Of a stretch of 22,027 bases of DNA, positions 6,266 to 15,217 are shown in pieces (position 1 is the first letter of the stretch; each line of letters begins with the position of its first letter). The DNA comes from SHLQ01 sp964445255. Lineage in GTDB: Bacteria; Actinomycetota; Acidimicrobiia; Acidimicrobiales; SHLQ01. The stretch is taken from positions 1 through 22,027 of the forward strand of contig CAYUKM010000038.1 of assembly GCA_964445255.1 (NCBI GenBank), in the 5' to 3' direction. Made by a program: the position numbers and the translations under genes. Under the pieces are notes generated by a model. That model was given only the letters and a program-made list of their open reading frames with translations, was not told the origin of the DNA and did no database searches.

Positions 6266-7693
6266 ATGTTCATCAACGGTGAGTTCATCGACGCGATCTC
6301 TGGGAAAACCTTCGAGGTCACGAACCCGGCGACGGGGGAGCGCTTGGGCGAGGTGCCCGACGGCGACGCCAGCGACGCCGAGCGAGCCATCGCTGCCGCG
6401 GATGCAGCGTTCGCGGACTGGTCGCAAACCACCGCCTATGAACGCGCCGACATCCTCATGGCTGCATGGAACCTCATGCGTGAACGCGCCGAGGATCTTG
6501 CGACCCTGATGACCGCCGAGCAGGGTAAACCGCTTCGTGCGAGTCGGGCCGAGGTGAACTACGGCGCAGACTTCATCCGATGGTTCGCGGAAGAGGCACG
6601 CCGACTAACCGGCGAGTGGATCCCGTCGGCACGGGCCAATCAACGCTTTCTCTCGGTGCAATCGCCAGTGGGTGTCGTCGCCGCCGTGACACCGTGGAAC
6701 TATCCGATGTCGATGCTCACTCGCAAGATGGCGCCTGCTCTCGCCGCCGGGTGCACGTTGGTTCTCAAACCCGCCGAAGCAACGCCACTCAACGCCAAGG
6801 CGATCTTCGAGGTCTTCCATGATGCTGGGGTGCCTGCGGGTGTGATCAACATGGTGACGGCCTCCAACCCTGTACCGATCGGTGAGGTGTTCACCAGTGA
6901 TCCCCGGGTCAACAAACTCACCTTCACCGGGTCTACCGCGGTCGGGCGCACGCTCGCAGCAGCTGCCGGCGCGTCCCTGAAACGAATCTCGGTTGAACTT
7001 GGCGGACATGCACCGTTTCTGGTCATGCCCGATGCCGACCCGGTACATGCAGCGAAGGGCGCCTCGGCGTTGAAGTTCCTCAACTCCGGGCAGGCATGCA
7101 TCAGCCCGAACCGGATCTATGTCCACGAGTCTCACGTAGAGGCCTTCACGACGACCATGGCCGAACGAGTCGGACGGATCGTGACCGGTGACGGCTCCGT
7201 CGATGGGGTCCGATGCGGTCCACTGGTGAACGAGGCCGCCGTCGTCAAGGTCGAACGCCAAGTAGAAGACGCCACCTCCAAAGGTGCCCAAGCGCTCGTT
7301 GGAGGTCACCGACTGACCGACGCGGATTTCGCCGCAGGTCATTTCTACGCGCCGACCGTGTTGGCTGGCGTAACCACAGACATGGTGATCGCCTCCGAGG
7401 AGACGTTCGGGCCCGTCGCCCCGATCATCACCTATGACGACCCCGACCAGCTCCTCGATCTCGCGAACGACACCAACTACGGGTTGGCTGCCTACGTCTA
7501 CACCAACGACCTCTCGACCGCGCTCCGAACGGTCGAAGGACTGCGCTTCGGAATCATCGGTGTGAACGATGTGAACCCCACCTCGGCATCGGTGCCCTTT
7601 GGCGGGATGAAGGACAGCGGGATCGGCCGCGAAGGGGCTCGTGAGGGTCTGCTTGAGTACCTGGAGACAAAGACTGCAGGTTTGGCCATTTGA
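6266..7693 (+). CDS. gabD: NAD(P)-dependent aldehyde dehydrogenase, succinate-semialdehyde type
   Basis: A full-length ALDH of 475 residues. It has the cofactor and oxyanion motif TPWNYP (N145), the FTGSTAVGR nucleotide-binding segment, the general base E244 in ELGGHAPF, and the nucleophile C278 in SGQACISPNR, 34 residues apart as in E. coli GabD. The sequence follows GabD closely (EQGKPL, FIRWFAEEARR, LAAGCTLVLKPAEATP), so oxidation of succinate semialdehyde to succinate in the GABA/4-hydroxybutyrate route is the best guess. The position after the nucleophile loop (ISPNR) is not identical to E. coli, and another aldehyde substrate is possible. It is probably transcribed alone from its own leaderless promoter; a separate TANNNT box lies before the next gene. 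Confidence 0.85.
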   Translation: MFINGEFIDAISGKTFEVTNPATGERLGEVPDGDASDAERAIAAADAAFADWSQTTAYERADILMAAWNLMRERAEDLATLMTAEQGKPLRASRAEVNYGADFIRWFAEEARRLTGEWIPSARANQRFLSVQSPVGVVAAVTPWNYPMSMLTRKMAPALAAGCTLVLKPAEATPLNAKAIFEVFHDAGVPAGVINMVTASNPVPIGEVFTSDPRVNKLTFTGSTAVGRTLAAAAGASLKRISVELGGHAPFLVMPDADPVHAAKGASALKFLNSGQACISPNRIYVHESHVEAFTTTMAERVGRIVTGDGSVDGVRCGPLVNEAAVVKVERQVEDATSKGAQALVGGHRLTDADFAAGHFYAPTVLAGVTTDMVIASEETFGPVAPIITYDDPDQLLDLANDTNYGLAAYVYTNDLSTALRTVEGLRFGIIGVNDVNPTSASVPFGGMKDSGIGREGAREGLLEYLETKTAGLAI

Positions 7694-7720
7694 CTCTGAC
7701 TCTCCACCAGCTCTGGCGAC

Positions 7721-7726
7721 TACTAT
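7721..7726 (+). promoter_or_regulatory. -10 box TACTAT for leaderless proline-rich protein/oxidoreductase operon
   Basis: A TANNNT box ending exactly 6 nt before the ATG at 7733, with no Shine-Dalgarno sequence upstream. It lies in the 39-nt gap after the dehydrogenase gene. Confidence 0.45.
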
Positions 7727-7732
7727 TCGTTC

Positions 7733-8404
7733 ATGAGCGGAGTCAGTTGGAACGAACGGTCCACCACCGATTGGTTGGCGTCTAACGGCCGTTGGTACCC
7801 GCAATCGAAGTATCCATCGGGTTGGACGATGTCCTCATTGCCCCCAGCACCCGAGCATGCGCGCACCGGATCGATCCTGCGCCGGGCCGCCAACCAGATT
7901 GTTGCCGATGTGCAACAGGCTTCCGATAACTCGGGTAGCGGCGATAGCCCTCTTCGAGACGGAGGTTGGAGCTCAAGGACGAGTGCTCCGCCCACCGCTG
8001 GGTCCAGTTCGCCTCGTGGGCCGAACGGAGCTCGCAGCGAAGCGCCTCCTACAGTCGGCCGGGCGCAAACCCGCAACCGCTCCTTCCTGCCCAAAGAAGC
8101 GCCTCGTCGCCAGAGCGGACCGGCCGAGGCACAGGTAGTGGGGCAGAGCACGTACAAGCCCAAGGTTGGGTCTGGACCTCCGCCACCTTCGGCATTGCCG
8201 CCTCCTCCGGGCAGGGTTCGTGACGAGGCGCCCAGCGCTCCCGCCCCGCCCGCGAAGCCATCGCCGCCTGCGGTACGACAAACCGCTGCTCCTCGTGAGC
8301 AATCGGATCTAGAAGTCGTCGCCGGTGACCTCGGCAAGGTTCTCGGGGTCGCCAAGCGCCGTATCACCCGAGCTATCAACGAGGCCGCTGAGCAAGGTCG
8401 ATGA
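7733..8404 (+). CDS. Proline-rich protein with N-terminal S-N-G-R-W-Y-P motif, coupled to the oxidoreductase
   Basis: A 223-residue protein with no recognised enzyme domain. Residues 13-31 carry an aromatic motif (DWLASNGRWYP and PSGW) resembling the W-x-A-S-D-G-K-W-Y-P segment found repeatedly at protein termini in Acidimicrobiia and comparable with DUF2510. The middle, about residues 60-190, is low-complexity and rich in Pro, Ser, Ala and Arg, so probably disordered. The last 30 residues (DLEVVAGDLGKVLGVAKRRITRAINEA) should form an amphipathic helix. No signal peptide or membrane segment is seen. Its stop overlaps the next start as ATGA, implying translational coupling with the 1154-residue oxidoreductase. 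An accessory or scaffold role for that enzyme is an inference from position only. Confidence 0.65.
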   Translation: MSGVSWNERSTTDWLASNGRWYPQSKYPSGWTMSSLPPAPEHARTGSILRRAANQIVADVQQASDNSGSGDSPLRDGGWSSRTSAPPTAGSSSPRGPNGARSEAPPTVGRAQTRNRSFLPKEAPRRQSGPAEAQVVGQSTYKPKVGSGPPPPSALPPPPGRVRDEAPSAPAPPAKPSPPAVRQTAAPREQSDLEVVAGDLGKVLGVAKRRITRAINEAAEQGR

Positions 8405-11400
8405 ATCCGCCCGATCTGCGTGTGACCGAACGCCTCTCGGCGACGGAGGGGAAGATCACGCTGTCGGGCGCCCAGGCGCTCATGCGCATTCCGGTCGACC
8501 AGCACCGAATCGACGCGGCAAAGGGATCGCGACTGGCGACGCTTATCAGTGGCTATCGAGGTTCGCCTCTCGGTGGGATCGAGGGCATCATCGCCCAGCA
8601 CAAGTCGGTCCTCGACGCGGCGGACGTGCAGTTCATCAGCGGTGTGAACGAGGAGCTGGCAGCAACGGCGGTTTGGGGCTCACAAATGGCAGCGCTCGAA
8701 GCCAACCCTCGCTTCGATGGCGTCCTCGGCCTCTGGTACGGCAAGGGCCCGGGCGTCGATCGATCGGGCGACGCCTTCCGCCATGGAAATTTCGCGGGTG
8801 TCCATCCAAAGGGTGGCGTCCTCGCACTCGCCGGTGACGACCCGGAATGTAAGTCGTCGACGATCCCCTCCGCATCGGAGTTCGCGCTGCACGACGCTGG
8901 CATGCCCGTTGTGTATCCCGCTGACGTCGCAGACGTACTACGCCTGGGGCGTTACGGAGTTGAGCTCTCGCGTGCATCTGGCCTGTGGGTCGGGTGCAAA
9001 GTGCATACCGACGTCGCCGACGGGTTCGCCACGATCCCCGCAGATAGCGCCGATGTCGACGTCACGCCCTACGTTCACGAAGTTGACGGCCAACCGTGGA
9101 CGCACACGGTCAACAACAACTTGCTAGCACCGCACTCGTTGATGCTCGAAGAAGAGCTGTTCGGGCATCGGACTCAAGCGGCGTTAGGCTTCGCCCGCGA
9201 AAACGCGATCGACCGTTCCTATGGTGCGAGCGATGCGTGGCTCGGGATCATCGTGGCGGGTAAGCCCCACGGCGATGTCCGTGATGCACTTAAACGCTTG
9301 GGTATCGAGGGCCAGCTTGAGGCGCTGGGCATCCGGGTGTACGTGCCCGGACTGATCTCGCCGCTCGAACCTCAAGGCCTCCGGGCCTTCGCCCACGGCC
9401 TTGAGTCGATCCTGGTCGTTGAGGCGAAGCGGTCGTTCATCGAAGCCCAGGTTCGGGACATTCTCTATGACGATCCGAACCGTCCGTCCGTCTACGGCAA
9501 GTTCGACCTTGAGCGCGAACGCCTCATACCGCTCGCCGGGGCATTGTCAGGACCCACGCTGGTCGAACCGTTACGACGAGTACTGACCACGAAGATCGAT
9601 CCATCCCGTCTCGCTCGTAAGCGTGAGCTGATCCCGGTCGTCGGCGATTCCGGGCTACCCGGACGGACGCCTTACTACTGCTCTGGTTGTCCGCACAACA
9701 CATCGACCACCGTTCCCGATGGCTCGCTGGTCGGAGGCGGCATCGGCTGTCACTCGATGGTTCTCTGGATGGACCGGTCGACCGTCGGGCTAACCCAGAT
9801 GGGCGGCGAAGGGGCGCAGTGGGTCGGCACGGCACCGTTCGTGCACGACGCGCATCGGTTCCAAAACCTCGGCGATGGAACCTTCTTCCACAGCGGATCG
9901 CTCGCAATACGTCAAGCCGTCGCCTCGGATACGAACATCACCTTCAAGCTCCTGTACAACGGCGTGGTCGCCATGACCGGTGGCCAATACGCGGCAGGCG
10001 AGATGCCGGTTCCCGAACTCACCCGCTGGCTCGAAGCTGAGGGCGTCGTGTCGATCGTTGTCGTGACCGACGACGTCGACAAGTACGCGAGTGACGCAGG
10101 GTTCGCCCCCGGTTGCCGGGTGGTCGACCGGGCCGAACTCGACGAGGTGCAGCGTCAGCTTCGAGATATCCCTGGCGTCACCGCGCTTGTGTATGACCAA
10201 GGCTGTGCGGCCGACCTCCGGCGCCGTCGCAAGCGAGGGACCATCGAAACACCGAACACTCGGGTCATGATCAACGAGGCGATTTGCGAGGGGTGTGGGC
10301 ACTGCGGTGAGGTGTCGAACTGCATGAGCGTGCACCCGGTGGAAACCCCGTTCGGACGCAAGACCCAGATCCATCAGGAGTCGTGCAACCTCGACCTCAG
10401 TTGCCTCGGCGGAAACTGCCCGGCCTTCGTCACCGTCGAGATCGACCCAGACGACGCTGTGGTCGCCGACGCTCCGGGCGCGGCGTATGGCGTTGGGGAA
10501 TCGCCACCCGAACCCGAGCGAGTCAGCGACGCCTCGTTGCTCATCGTTGGTGTCGGTGGTACGGGTGTAGTGACCGTGTCCCAGGTGATGTCGACAGCGG
10601 CGATGCTCGATGGGCTTGTGGCGATGAGTCTCGATCAGACCGGCTTGGCCCAAAAGGGCGGCCAGGTGGTGTCCAATCTGCGCATCGGTCAGGAGATCCA
10701 TGAAGGTGCGGCCAAGGTTGGAGCTGGCGATGCCGACACCTTGTTGTTGTTCGACATGGTCGGTGGTTCGCAACCGAAGGTCCTTGAGCGGGCCAACCCA
10801 GATTCGACGGTCGCGATCGTATCGACGACTCAGGTGCCTACCGGGCAAATGGTCACCAACCTCGATCTCGAAACCTTCCCCGACGCCGATCGTTTCCGCC
10901 GAGCGATCGACGCGGCCACCAACAGTGCTTCGAACCGCTACATCGATGCCGAGGCCATCGCTCGGTTCGTCTTCGCGTCGCAGCCTGCGGCCAACCTGTT
11001 GATCGCAGGGATGGCCTACCAACTGGGACGGATTCCCGCGTCGGCTGCGTCAATCGAAACAGCGATCGGCCTGAATGGCGTGGCGGTCGATATGAACATC
11101 GCAGCCTTCACCTTGGGTCGACGACTCGTGCACGACCCCGACCTGCTCACTGAATTGAATGAGGCATCGAAGCCTCGCCGCAAGAGTCCGCCCGCCCCGA
11201 CCCGACAGACCAAACGTCTGTTGGATGAAGTTCCCTACCCCTCCGAGGAGCTCTCTGAGGTCCTGCGATGGCGCATCCCGGAACTGATTGCCTGGGGCGA
11301 CGAAGGTACCGCTCGTGTGTATGTCAACGACATCGCCGCGGTTCGGCGTGCGGAGATCTCAGCGGGGATCGACGGCGATCCGCTCTCGACAGTCGCCGCC

Positions 11401-11865
11401 CGCCATCTCTTCCACCTCATGGCGTACAAGGATGAGTACGAGGTTGCTCGGCTTGCCCTGCAGGCGGACATGGAGGCCAAGGCGAAGGCTCGCTTCGGTC
11501 CCAACGCCAAGCTGTCCTACCAACTCAAACCACCGTCGCTGAAGAAGGTAGGCGTCGATCGCAAGATCGCCATCCCCGAGAAGGCGGCGCGAAAGACCTT
11601 TAGCGGGCTGTTGCGGACCAAGAAGGCGCGAGGGACCCGTCTCGACCCCTTCGGTCGTTCCGAGGAACGACGCATCGAACGAGAACTCATCGGTGAGTAT
11701 CGAGACCTGTTGGTGCGACTGAGTTCGCGCCTTGAGCCCGGGAACGTTGCCGAGTTCGTCGAGATCGCCGATTTGGCCGACATGATCCGCGGCTTTGACG
11801 AGGTGAAGCTAGCCAACGTCAAGCGATACCGCGAAGCCGTTGCGGAACGTATGGCCAACCCGTGA
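8401..11865 (+). CDS. Fused indolepyruvate:ferredoxin oxidoreductase family protein
   Basis: A 1154-residue single-chain 2-oxoacid:ferredoxin oxidoreductase. In order: a pyrimidine-binding N-terminal region (GYRGSPLGGI, GVNEELAATAVWGSQ, WYGKGPGVDRSGDAFRH); a thiamine diphosphate-binding region (YCSGCPHNTSTT near residue 427, GGGIGCHSM, QMGGEGAQW); an iron-sulfur segment from about residue 629 with CEGCGHC, then SNC, SCNLDLSC and GNCP; and a gamma-type domain from about residue 717 (GVGGTGVVTVSQV, LDQTGLAQKGGQVVS). The last 200 residues are the family's extra C-terminal region. The family decarboxylates aryl- or branched-chain 2-oxoacids with CoA and ferredoxin to give acyl-CoA and CO2. The length is normal for the fused form. 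The exact substrate is unproven. The ATG at 8401 overlaps the upstream stop. Confidence 0.92.
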   Translation: MNPPDLRVTERLSATEGKITLSGAQALMRIPVDQHRIDAAKGSRLATLISGYRGSPLGGIEGIIAQHKSVLDAADVQFISGVNEELAATAVWGSQMAALEANPRFDGVLGLWYGKGPGVDRSGDAFRHGNFAGVHPKGGVLALAGDDPECKSSTIPSASEFALHDAGMPVVYPADVADVLRLGRYGVELSRASGLWVGCKVHTDVADGFATIPADSADVDVTPYVHEVDGQPWTHTVNNNLLAPHSLMLEEELFGHRTQAALGFARENAIDRSYGASDAWLGIIVAGKPHGDVRDALKRLGIEGQLEALGIRVYVPGLISPLEPQGLRAFAHGLESILVVEAKRSFIEAQVRDILYDDPNRPSVYGKFDLERERLIPLAGALSGPTLVEPLRRVLTTKIDPSRLARKRELIPVVGDSGLPGRTPYYCSGCPHNTSTTVPDGSLVGGGIGCHSMVLWMDRSTVGLTQMGGEGAQWVGTAPFVHDAHRFQNLGDGTFFHSGSLAIRQAVASDTNITFKLLYNGVVAMTGGQYAAGEMPVPELTRWLEAEGVVSIVVVTDDVDKYASDAGFAPGCRVVDRAELDEVQRQLRDIPGVTALVYDQGCAADLRRRRKRGTIETPNTRVMINEAICEGCGHCGEVSNCMSVHPVETPFGRKTQIHQESCNLDLSCLGGNCPAFVTVEIDPDDAVVADAPGAAYGVGESPPEPERVSDASLLIVGVGGTGVVTVSQVMSTAAMLDGLVAMSLDQTGLAQKGGQVVSNLRIGQEIHEGAAKVGAGDADTLLLFDMVGGSQPKVLERANPDSTVAIVSTTQVPTGQMVTNLDLETFPDADRFRRAIDAATNSASNRYIDAEAIARFVFASQPAANLLIAGMAYQLGRIPASAASIETAIGLNGVAVDMNIAAFTLGRRLVHDPDLLTELNEASKPRRKSPPAPTRQTKRLLDEVPYPSEELSEVLRWRIPELIAWGDEGTARVYVNDIAAVRRAEISAGIDGDPLSTVAARHLFHLMAYKDEYEVARLALQADMEAKAKARFGPNAKLSYQLKPPSLKKVGVDRKIAIPEKAARKTFSGLLRTKKARGTRLDPFGRSEERRIERELIGEYRDLLVRLSSRLEPGNVAEFVEIADLADMIRGFDEVKLANVKRYREAVAERMANP

Positions 11866-11871
11866 CAGGAT
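11866..11871 (+). promoter_or_regulatory. Possible -10 box CAGGAT before the MaoC gene
   Basis: It sits at the same 6-nt distance from the ATG at 11878 as the other leaderless boxes here, but the first base is C rather than T and it overlaps the end of the oxidoreductase gene. The hydratase may simply be translated from the upstream message; the two genes are 12 nt apart. Confidence 0.25.
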
Positions 11872-11877
11872 GACGTC

Positions 11878-12339
11878 ATGAGCGTTTCAGTTAAGGACAT
11901 CGACGGACTGCGGGCACTGATCACCGAGGACTGGGGCGACTGGACCGATCCGGTCGAGATCACCCAAGAGATGATCAATACCTTTGCCGAGGTCACGAAG
12001 GACCATCAGTGGATCCACGTCGACGTCGAGAAGGCGAACGCTGGCCCGTTCGGCGGACCCATCGCTCACGGTTTCTTGACACTGAGCCTGGTCTCGCACT
12101 TCAGCGTAGAGATGGGCCTCGAAGTCGACGGCCTGCTCGGCGTGTTGAACTATGGCGCCGACAAGCTGCGTTTCCTGAACCCGGTTCCCGCAGGTGCCCA
12201 GGTGCATGCCAAGGGCCGAATCGTCGACGTTACCGAGAAGTCCTCTGGGGTATTGATGAAACGCGAGATCGCCGTGCACGTGGTCGGCGACGACACGCCG
12301 GCGCTCGTCTACGAGAGCCTGGGATTGCTTCTGGGCTAG
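11878..12339 (+). CDS. MaoC-family (R)-specific enoyl-CoA hydratase-like protein
   Basis: A single hot-dog domain of 153 residues, the normal size for a stand-alone MaoC hydratase. The hydratase signature is present: D42 and H47 in TKDHQWIHVD, followed by AGPFGGPIAHGFLTLSL. The known reaction is reversible hydration of trans-2-enoyl-CoA to (R)-3-hydroxyacyl-CoA. It lies 12 nt after the fused oxidoreductase and before a CoA transferase pair, so it probably works on acyl-CoA made in the same degradation route. A GGAGC-TGGAG-GCTCC hairpin immediately after its stop could be a weak terminator. The 195-nt gap that follows holds nothing else clear. Confidence 0.85.
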   Translation: MSVSVKDIDGLRALITEDWGDWTDPVEITQEMINTFAEVTKDHQWIHVDVEKANAGPFGGPIAHGFLTLSLVSHFSVEMGLEVDGLLGVLNYGADKLRFLNPVPAGAQVHAKGRIVDVTEKSSGVLMKREIAVHVVGDDTPALVYESLGLLLG

Positions 12340-12534
12340 GAGCTGGAGGCTCCGTTTGACCGTCCCGCGGTTCAAGCGAAGCCACAGTTTCTTGCTGGCA
12401 GCCTGTTCAAGGTGACGGTCTTGGTATCCAAGGCGTTCCCGAGCCTCGTTTCGGCGGCTAGTGCAGAAATTAGGCCCGGTGGTGCGGGTCCTGTAAGAAA
12501 GTAGACACAGTCCGTATCGAAAGAAGGTCTGGGA

Positions 12535-13230
12535 ATGAAGAAGGTGTACGACTCAGCCGAGGCGGCGCTCGACGGGCTGCTGTTCGACGGCATGTTCATC
12601 GCCGCAGGAGGATTCGGTTTGTGCGGAATCCCCGAGCTTCTGCTTGGTGCGATCAAGGAGGCCGGCACCAAGGACCTCACATTCGCATCAAACAATGCGG
12701 GGGTCGACGACTTTGGCATCGGCATTCTGCTGCAAACGAAGCAAGTCAAGAAAATGATCTCCTCCTACGTGGGCGAGAACGACGAGTTCATGCGCCAATA
12801 CCTTGAGGGAGAACTTGAGCTGGAGTTCAACCCCCAGGGAACGCTGGCAGAACGCATGCGATCGGCAGGATGTGGAATCCCGGGCTTCTATACGAAGACC
12901 GGCGTCGGTACCGTCATCGCGGAGGGCAAGGAGCACAAGGAGTTCGACGGGGAGACCTACATCCTCGAAACCGGCCTGTTCGCTGACCTCTCCATCGTCA
13001 AAGCCTGGAAGGCCGACACCACGGGAAATCTGGTGTTCCGCAAAACCGCCCGCAACTTCAACCCGCCCGCAGCGATGTGCGGCAAGGTCTCTGTCGTCGA
13101 GGTTGAGGAGCTCGTCGAACCAGGCGAGCTCGACCCCGACAGCATTCACCTTCCCGGGGTATACGTGAATCGCATCATTCAAGGTGAGCACGAGAAGCGA
13201 ATCGAACAACGAACCGTGAGGGACAGCTAA
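12535..13230 (+). CDS. scoA: 3-oxoacid CoA-transferase subunit A
   Basis: A 231-residue subunit A of succinyl-CoA:3-ketoacid CoA transferase. It has the family features GGFGLCGIPE near the N-terminus, SNNAGVDDFGIGILL, GTLAERMRSAGCGIPGFYT and TGNLVFRKTARNFNPPAA. With subunit B it moves CoA from succinyl-CoA to acetoacetate or a similar 3-oxoacid, linking ketone-body or branched-chain breakdown to the TCA cycle. AGAAGG at 12522-12527 lies 7 nt before the ATG. Its TAA shares one base with the next ATG (TAATG), so the two subunits are translationally coupled. Another CoA acceptor is possible, since substrate preference cannot be read from sequence. Confidence 0.93.
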   Translation: MKKVYDSAEAALDGLLFDGMFIAAGGFGLCGIPELLLGAIKEAGTKDLTFASNNAGVDDFGIGILLQTKQVKKMISSYVGENDEFMRQYLEGELELEFNPQGTLAERMRSAGCGIPGFYTKTGVGTVIAEGKEHKEFDGETYILETGLFADLSIVKAWKADTTGNLVFRKTARNFNPPAAMCGKVSVVEVEELVEPGELDPDSIHLPGVYVNRIIQGEHEKRIEQRTVRDS

Positions 13231-13859
13231 TGGCTTGGGATCGCAATCAAATGGCCGAACGTGCCGCGCAAGAGCTCGAAGATGGCTGGTACGTGAACCT
13301 CGGCATCGGTATCCCGACGCTCGTGTCGAACTACATCCCCGATGGCATCGAAGTCACCTTGCAATCGGAGAACGGCATGCTCGGCATGGGGCCGTTCCCA
13401 ACCGAGGAGGACATCGATGCCGACCTGATCAATGCCGGCAAGCAGACGATCAGCGAGTTGCCACACACGTCGTATTTCGACAGCTCAACATCGTTCGGGA
13501 TGATCCGCGGGGGCAAGATCGCCATGGCGATTCTTGGTGCGATGGAAGTTGCCGAAAATGGCGATCTGGCTAATTGGATGATCCCCGGCAAGCTCGTCAA
13601 GGGCATGGGCGGGGCGATGGATTTGGTGGCAGGCGTGGGTCGCGTGGTTGTCATCACCAGTCATACGTCCAAGCACGGTGATTCCAAGCTGCTCAAGTCA
13701 TGCACGCTCCCACTTACGGGCACTGGTGTGGTCGACAGGATCATCACCGACCTCGGCGTTTTCGACGTGGTTGAGGGCGGTCTGAAGATCGTTGAGATGG
13801 CGCCCGAAGTCACCGAAGAACAGATCCGCGAGTCGACCGAGGCGACCTTGGTCAGCTAG
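13230..13859 (+). CDS. scoB: 3-oxoacid CoA-transferase subunit B
   Basis: A 209-residue subunit B with the catalytic glutamate E47 in the SENGMLGMGPFP motif, which forms the glutamyl-CoA thioester in this family. Other features are NLGIGIPTLV, the GGKIAMAILGAMEV block and the PGKLVKGMGGAMDLVAGV segment. Length and motifs are normal. It starts inside the stop codon of scoA with GAGGGA at 13217-13222 as ribosome-binding site, so the two subunits are made together. An 84-nt gap separates it from the membrane protein gene. Confidence 0.93.
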   Translation: MAWDRNQMAERAAQELEDGWYVNLGIGIPTLVSNYIPDGIEVTLQSENGMLGMGPFPTEEDIDADLINAGKQTISELPHTSYFDSSTSFGMIRGGKIAMAILGAMEVAENGDLANWMIPGKLVKGMGGAMDLVAGVGRVVVITSHTSKHGDSKLLKSCTLPLTGTGVVDRIITDLGVFDVVEGGLKIVEMAPEVTEEQIRESTEATLVS

Positions 13860-13943
13860 TCGCCTAGTTAAGAAGTCTGCACAACAGCAACTGTCACAAC
13901 CGGCCGACTTGCGGCCCGGACGAGAAGCTGTGAACGTGATGTG

Positions 13944-14348
13944 ATGTCCGCAGTTCTGAACCTCGACACCATTCGCATCTTCATCCACATTCTGTCCGTC
14001 GCCGTATGGGTAGGTGGCCAGATCGCAATGATGGCGATCATGCCAATTCTCAAAGAGGCTGGCATCGAGGGCCTCGCCGCGAAGGTCGCACAGGGCTTTT
14101 CGAACATCGCCTTTCCGGCACTCGCTGTCGCCATCTTTTCGGGCGTCTGGAACATCCTTGCGATCGACATGGCCAACGCCACGATGGTCTGGAACATCGT
14201 CTTTGGAATCAAGTTCCTGCTCGTGATCCTCTCAGGATTTGGTGCCGTCAAGCACAAGAACGCGACGGATCCAAAGCAAAAGGGCCTCTACGGCGCCATT
14301 GGCTTCGGCTCCGCCGTAATCGCAATGTTCCTCGGCTACGTGATCTGA
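13944..14348 (+). CDS. Small four-helix membrane protein, CopD-like
   Basis: A 134-residue integral membrane protein with four predicted helices at about residues 9-33, 52-74, 80-102 and 114-133. The first helix has the FIHILSVAVWVGGQ motif with H15, found in CopD-like and related small actinobacterial membrane proteins, where such histidines often bind copper or heme. The basic stretch KHKNATDPKQKG between helices three and four would be a loop. Its function is not established; copper transport is only a family-level suggestion. The GTG at 13941 is directly followed by the ATG at 13944 and either could start translation. No strong ribosome-binding site is seen. It may be co-transcribed with scoAB. 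Confidence 0.65.
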   Translation: MSAVLNLDTIRIFIHILSVAVWVGGQIAMMAIMPILKEAGIEGLAAKVAQGFSNIAFPALAVAIFSGVWNILAIDMANATMVWNIVFGIKFLLVILSGFGAVKHKNATDPKQKGLYGAIGFGSAVIAMFLGYVI

Positions 14349-14475
14349 GTTTCCCGCTCGTTCCTCGCTCCTGGGTTGCTGGCCACACCTTGCAGGAAGC
14401 TCAAACCGCGAGTCTGATTGTGCCGCCCATGCCGCGAAGCCATGTCGCCGCAGCGCCGCGAGGAGCGTCCACGCC

Positions 14476-15158
14476 CTAGATGGGACGCGGCAGGAACGTC
14501 GTGGGTTCGTATGGTTCGCCGCGGGATTGGAAGGACTGCACGACGTTCGGTCCTCCTCTTTGGATTGTGTGAAGGATGTCGTCGGTCAGTTCTGCGCCAG
14601 CATCCAGCAGGACATCGACAAGTTCCCAGGTGACGAGAGCACCGTCGGTACCGAATGCGACAACGTTCTCGACGGCGTGCTGAAGGGCCGAGCGGTGGTA
14701 GCTGATGAGATCGACGCCGGCGCCGCGCTCCAGGAGCAGCTTTGCAACCGCTNNNNNNNNNNNNNNNNNNNNNNNNNNNNNNNNNNNNNNNNNNNNNNNN
14801 NNNNNNNNNNNNNNNNNNNNNNNNNNNNNNNNNNNNNNNNNNNNNNNNNNNNGTAGCTGATGAGATCGACGCCGGCGCCGCGCTCCAGGAGCAGCTTTGC
14901 AACCGCTACCCGGTCGTGCTCAGCGGTGAAACGTAGAGGGGTCCACGTGTCGTCAGGGCGGTGACCATCGGGTGGATAGCCGTCATCGAGGAACTTTCGT
15001 ACGGTCTCGATGTCATCGTTCTTGATGGCCAAGCGAAGGTCCCAGTCCTGCTTCTCACCTGGAGACATTTGGTCGTAGACGTTCTGACGCTGCCATCTAG
15101 CCCACTCGACAGTACCCATCGGCGGCCCGGGAGTGGAGCCTTCGCTACCACCAGACAC
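14476..15158 (-). CDS. Ankyrin-repeat protein, frame split by a scaffold gap artefact
   Basis: As printed the frame breaks at 100 N, but both sides belong to one gene. Reading leftwards from a GTG at 15158, 102 residues run to GVDLISY at the gap. Treating the identical 55-bp flanks as one copy lets the frame continue with HRSALQHAVENVV to a TAG at 14476-14478, giving a 175-residue protein. It contains ankyrin-like units: DDIETVRKFLDDGYPP, WTPLRFTAEHDRVAVAKLLLERGAGVD and a weaker WELVDVLLDAGAEL. There is no signal peptide. Such proteins mediate protein-protein contacts; the partner is unknown. AGGGG at 15165-15169 may be the ribosome-binding site. An internal ATG at 15119 is an alternative start. 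Confidence 0.75.
14698..14907. repeat. Identical 55-bp direct repeats flanking a 100-N gap (assembly overlap)
   Basis: Bases 14698-14752 and 14853-14907 are identical over 55 positions and abut the run of N at 14753-14852 on each side. Two contigs ending in the same 55-mer appear to have been scaffolded without merging. Collapsing them restores the ankyrin gene frame. Confidence 0.92.
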
Positions 15159-15217
15159 GTGCCACCCCTATCGCCGTCGTTCCAGCGTCACACTATCCGC
15201 CGACTGAGTAGCGGGCG

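Noticed and set aside
6605..7804. Minus-strand open frame of 399 codons opposite the aldehyde dehydrogenase
   Set aside because: It is a shadow frame; the plus strand has all catalytic ALDH motifs.
9790..11022. Minus-strand open frame of 410 codons inside the oxidoreductase gene
   Set aside because: It is antisense to the iron-sulfur and gamma domains; the His/Arg/Gly-rich translation has no family signature.
14336..14902. Other open frames running through the second run of N
   Set aside because: They exist only because N codons contain no stops; the ankyrin frame explains both flanks.
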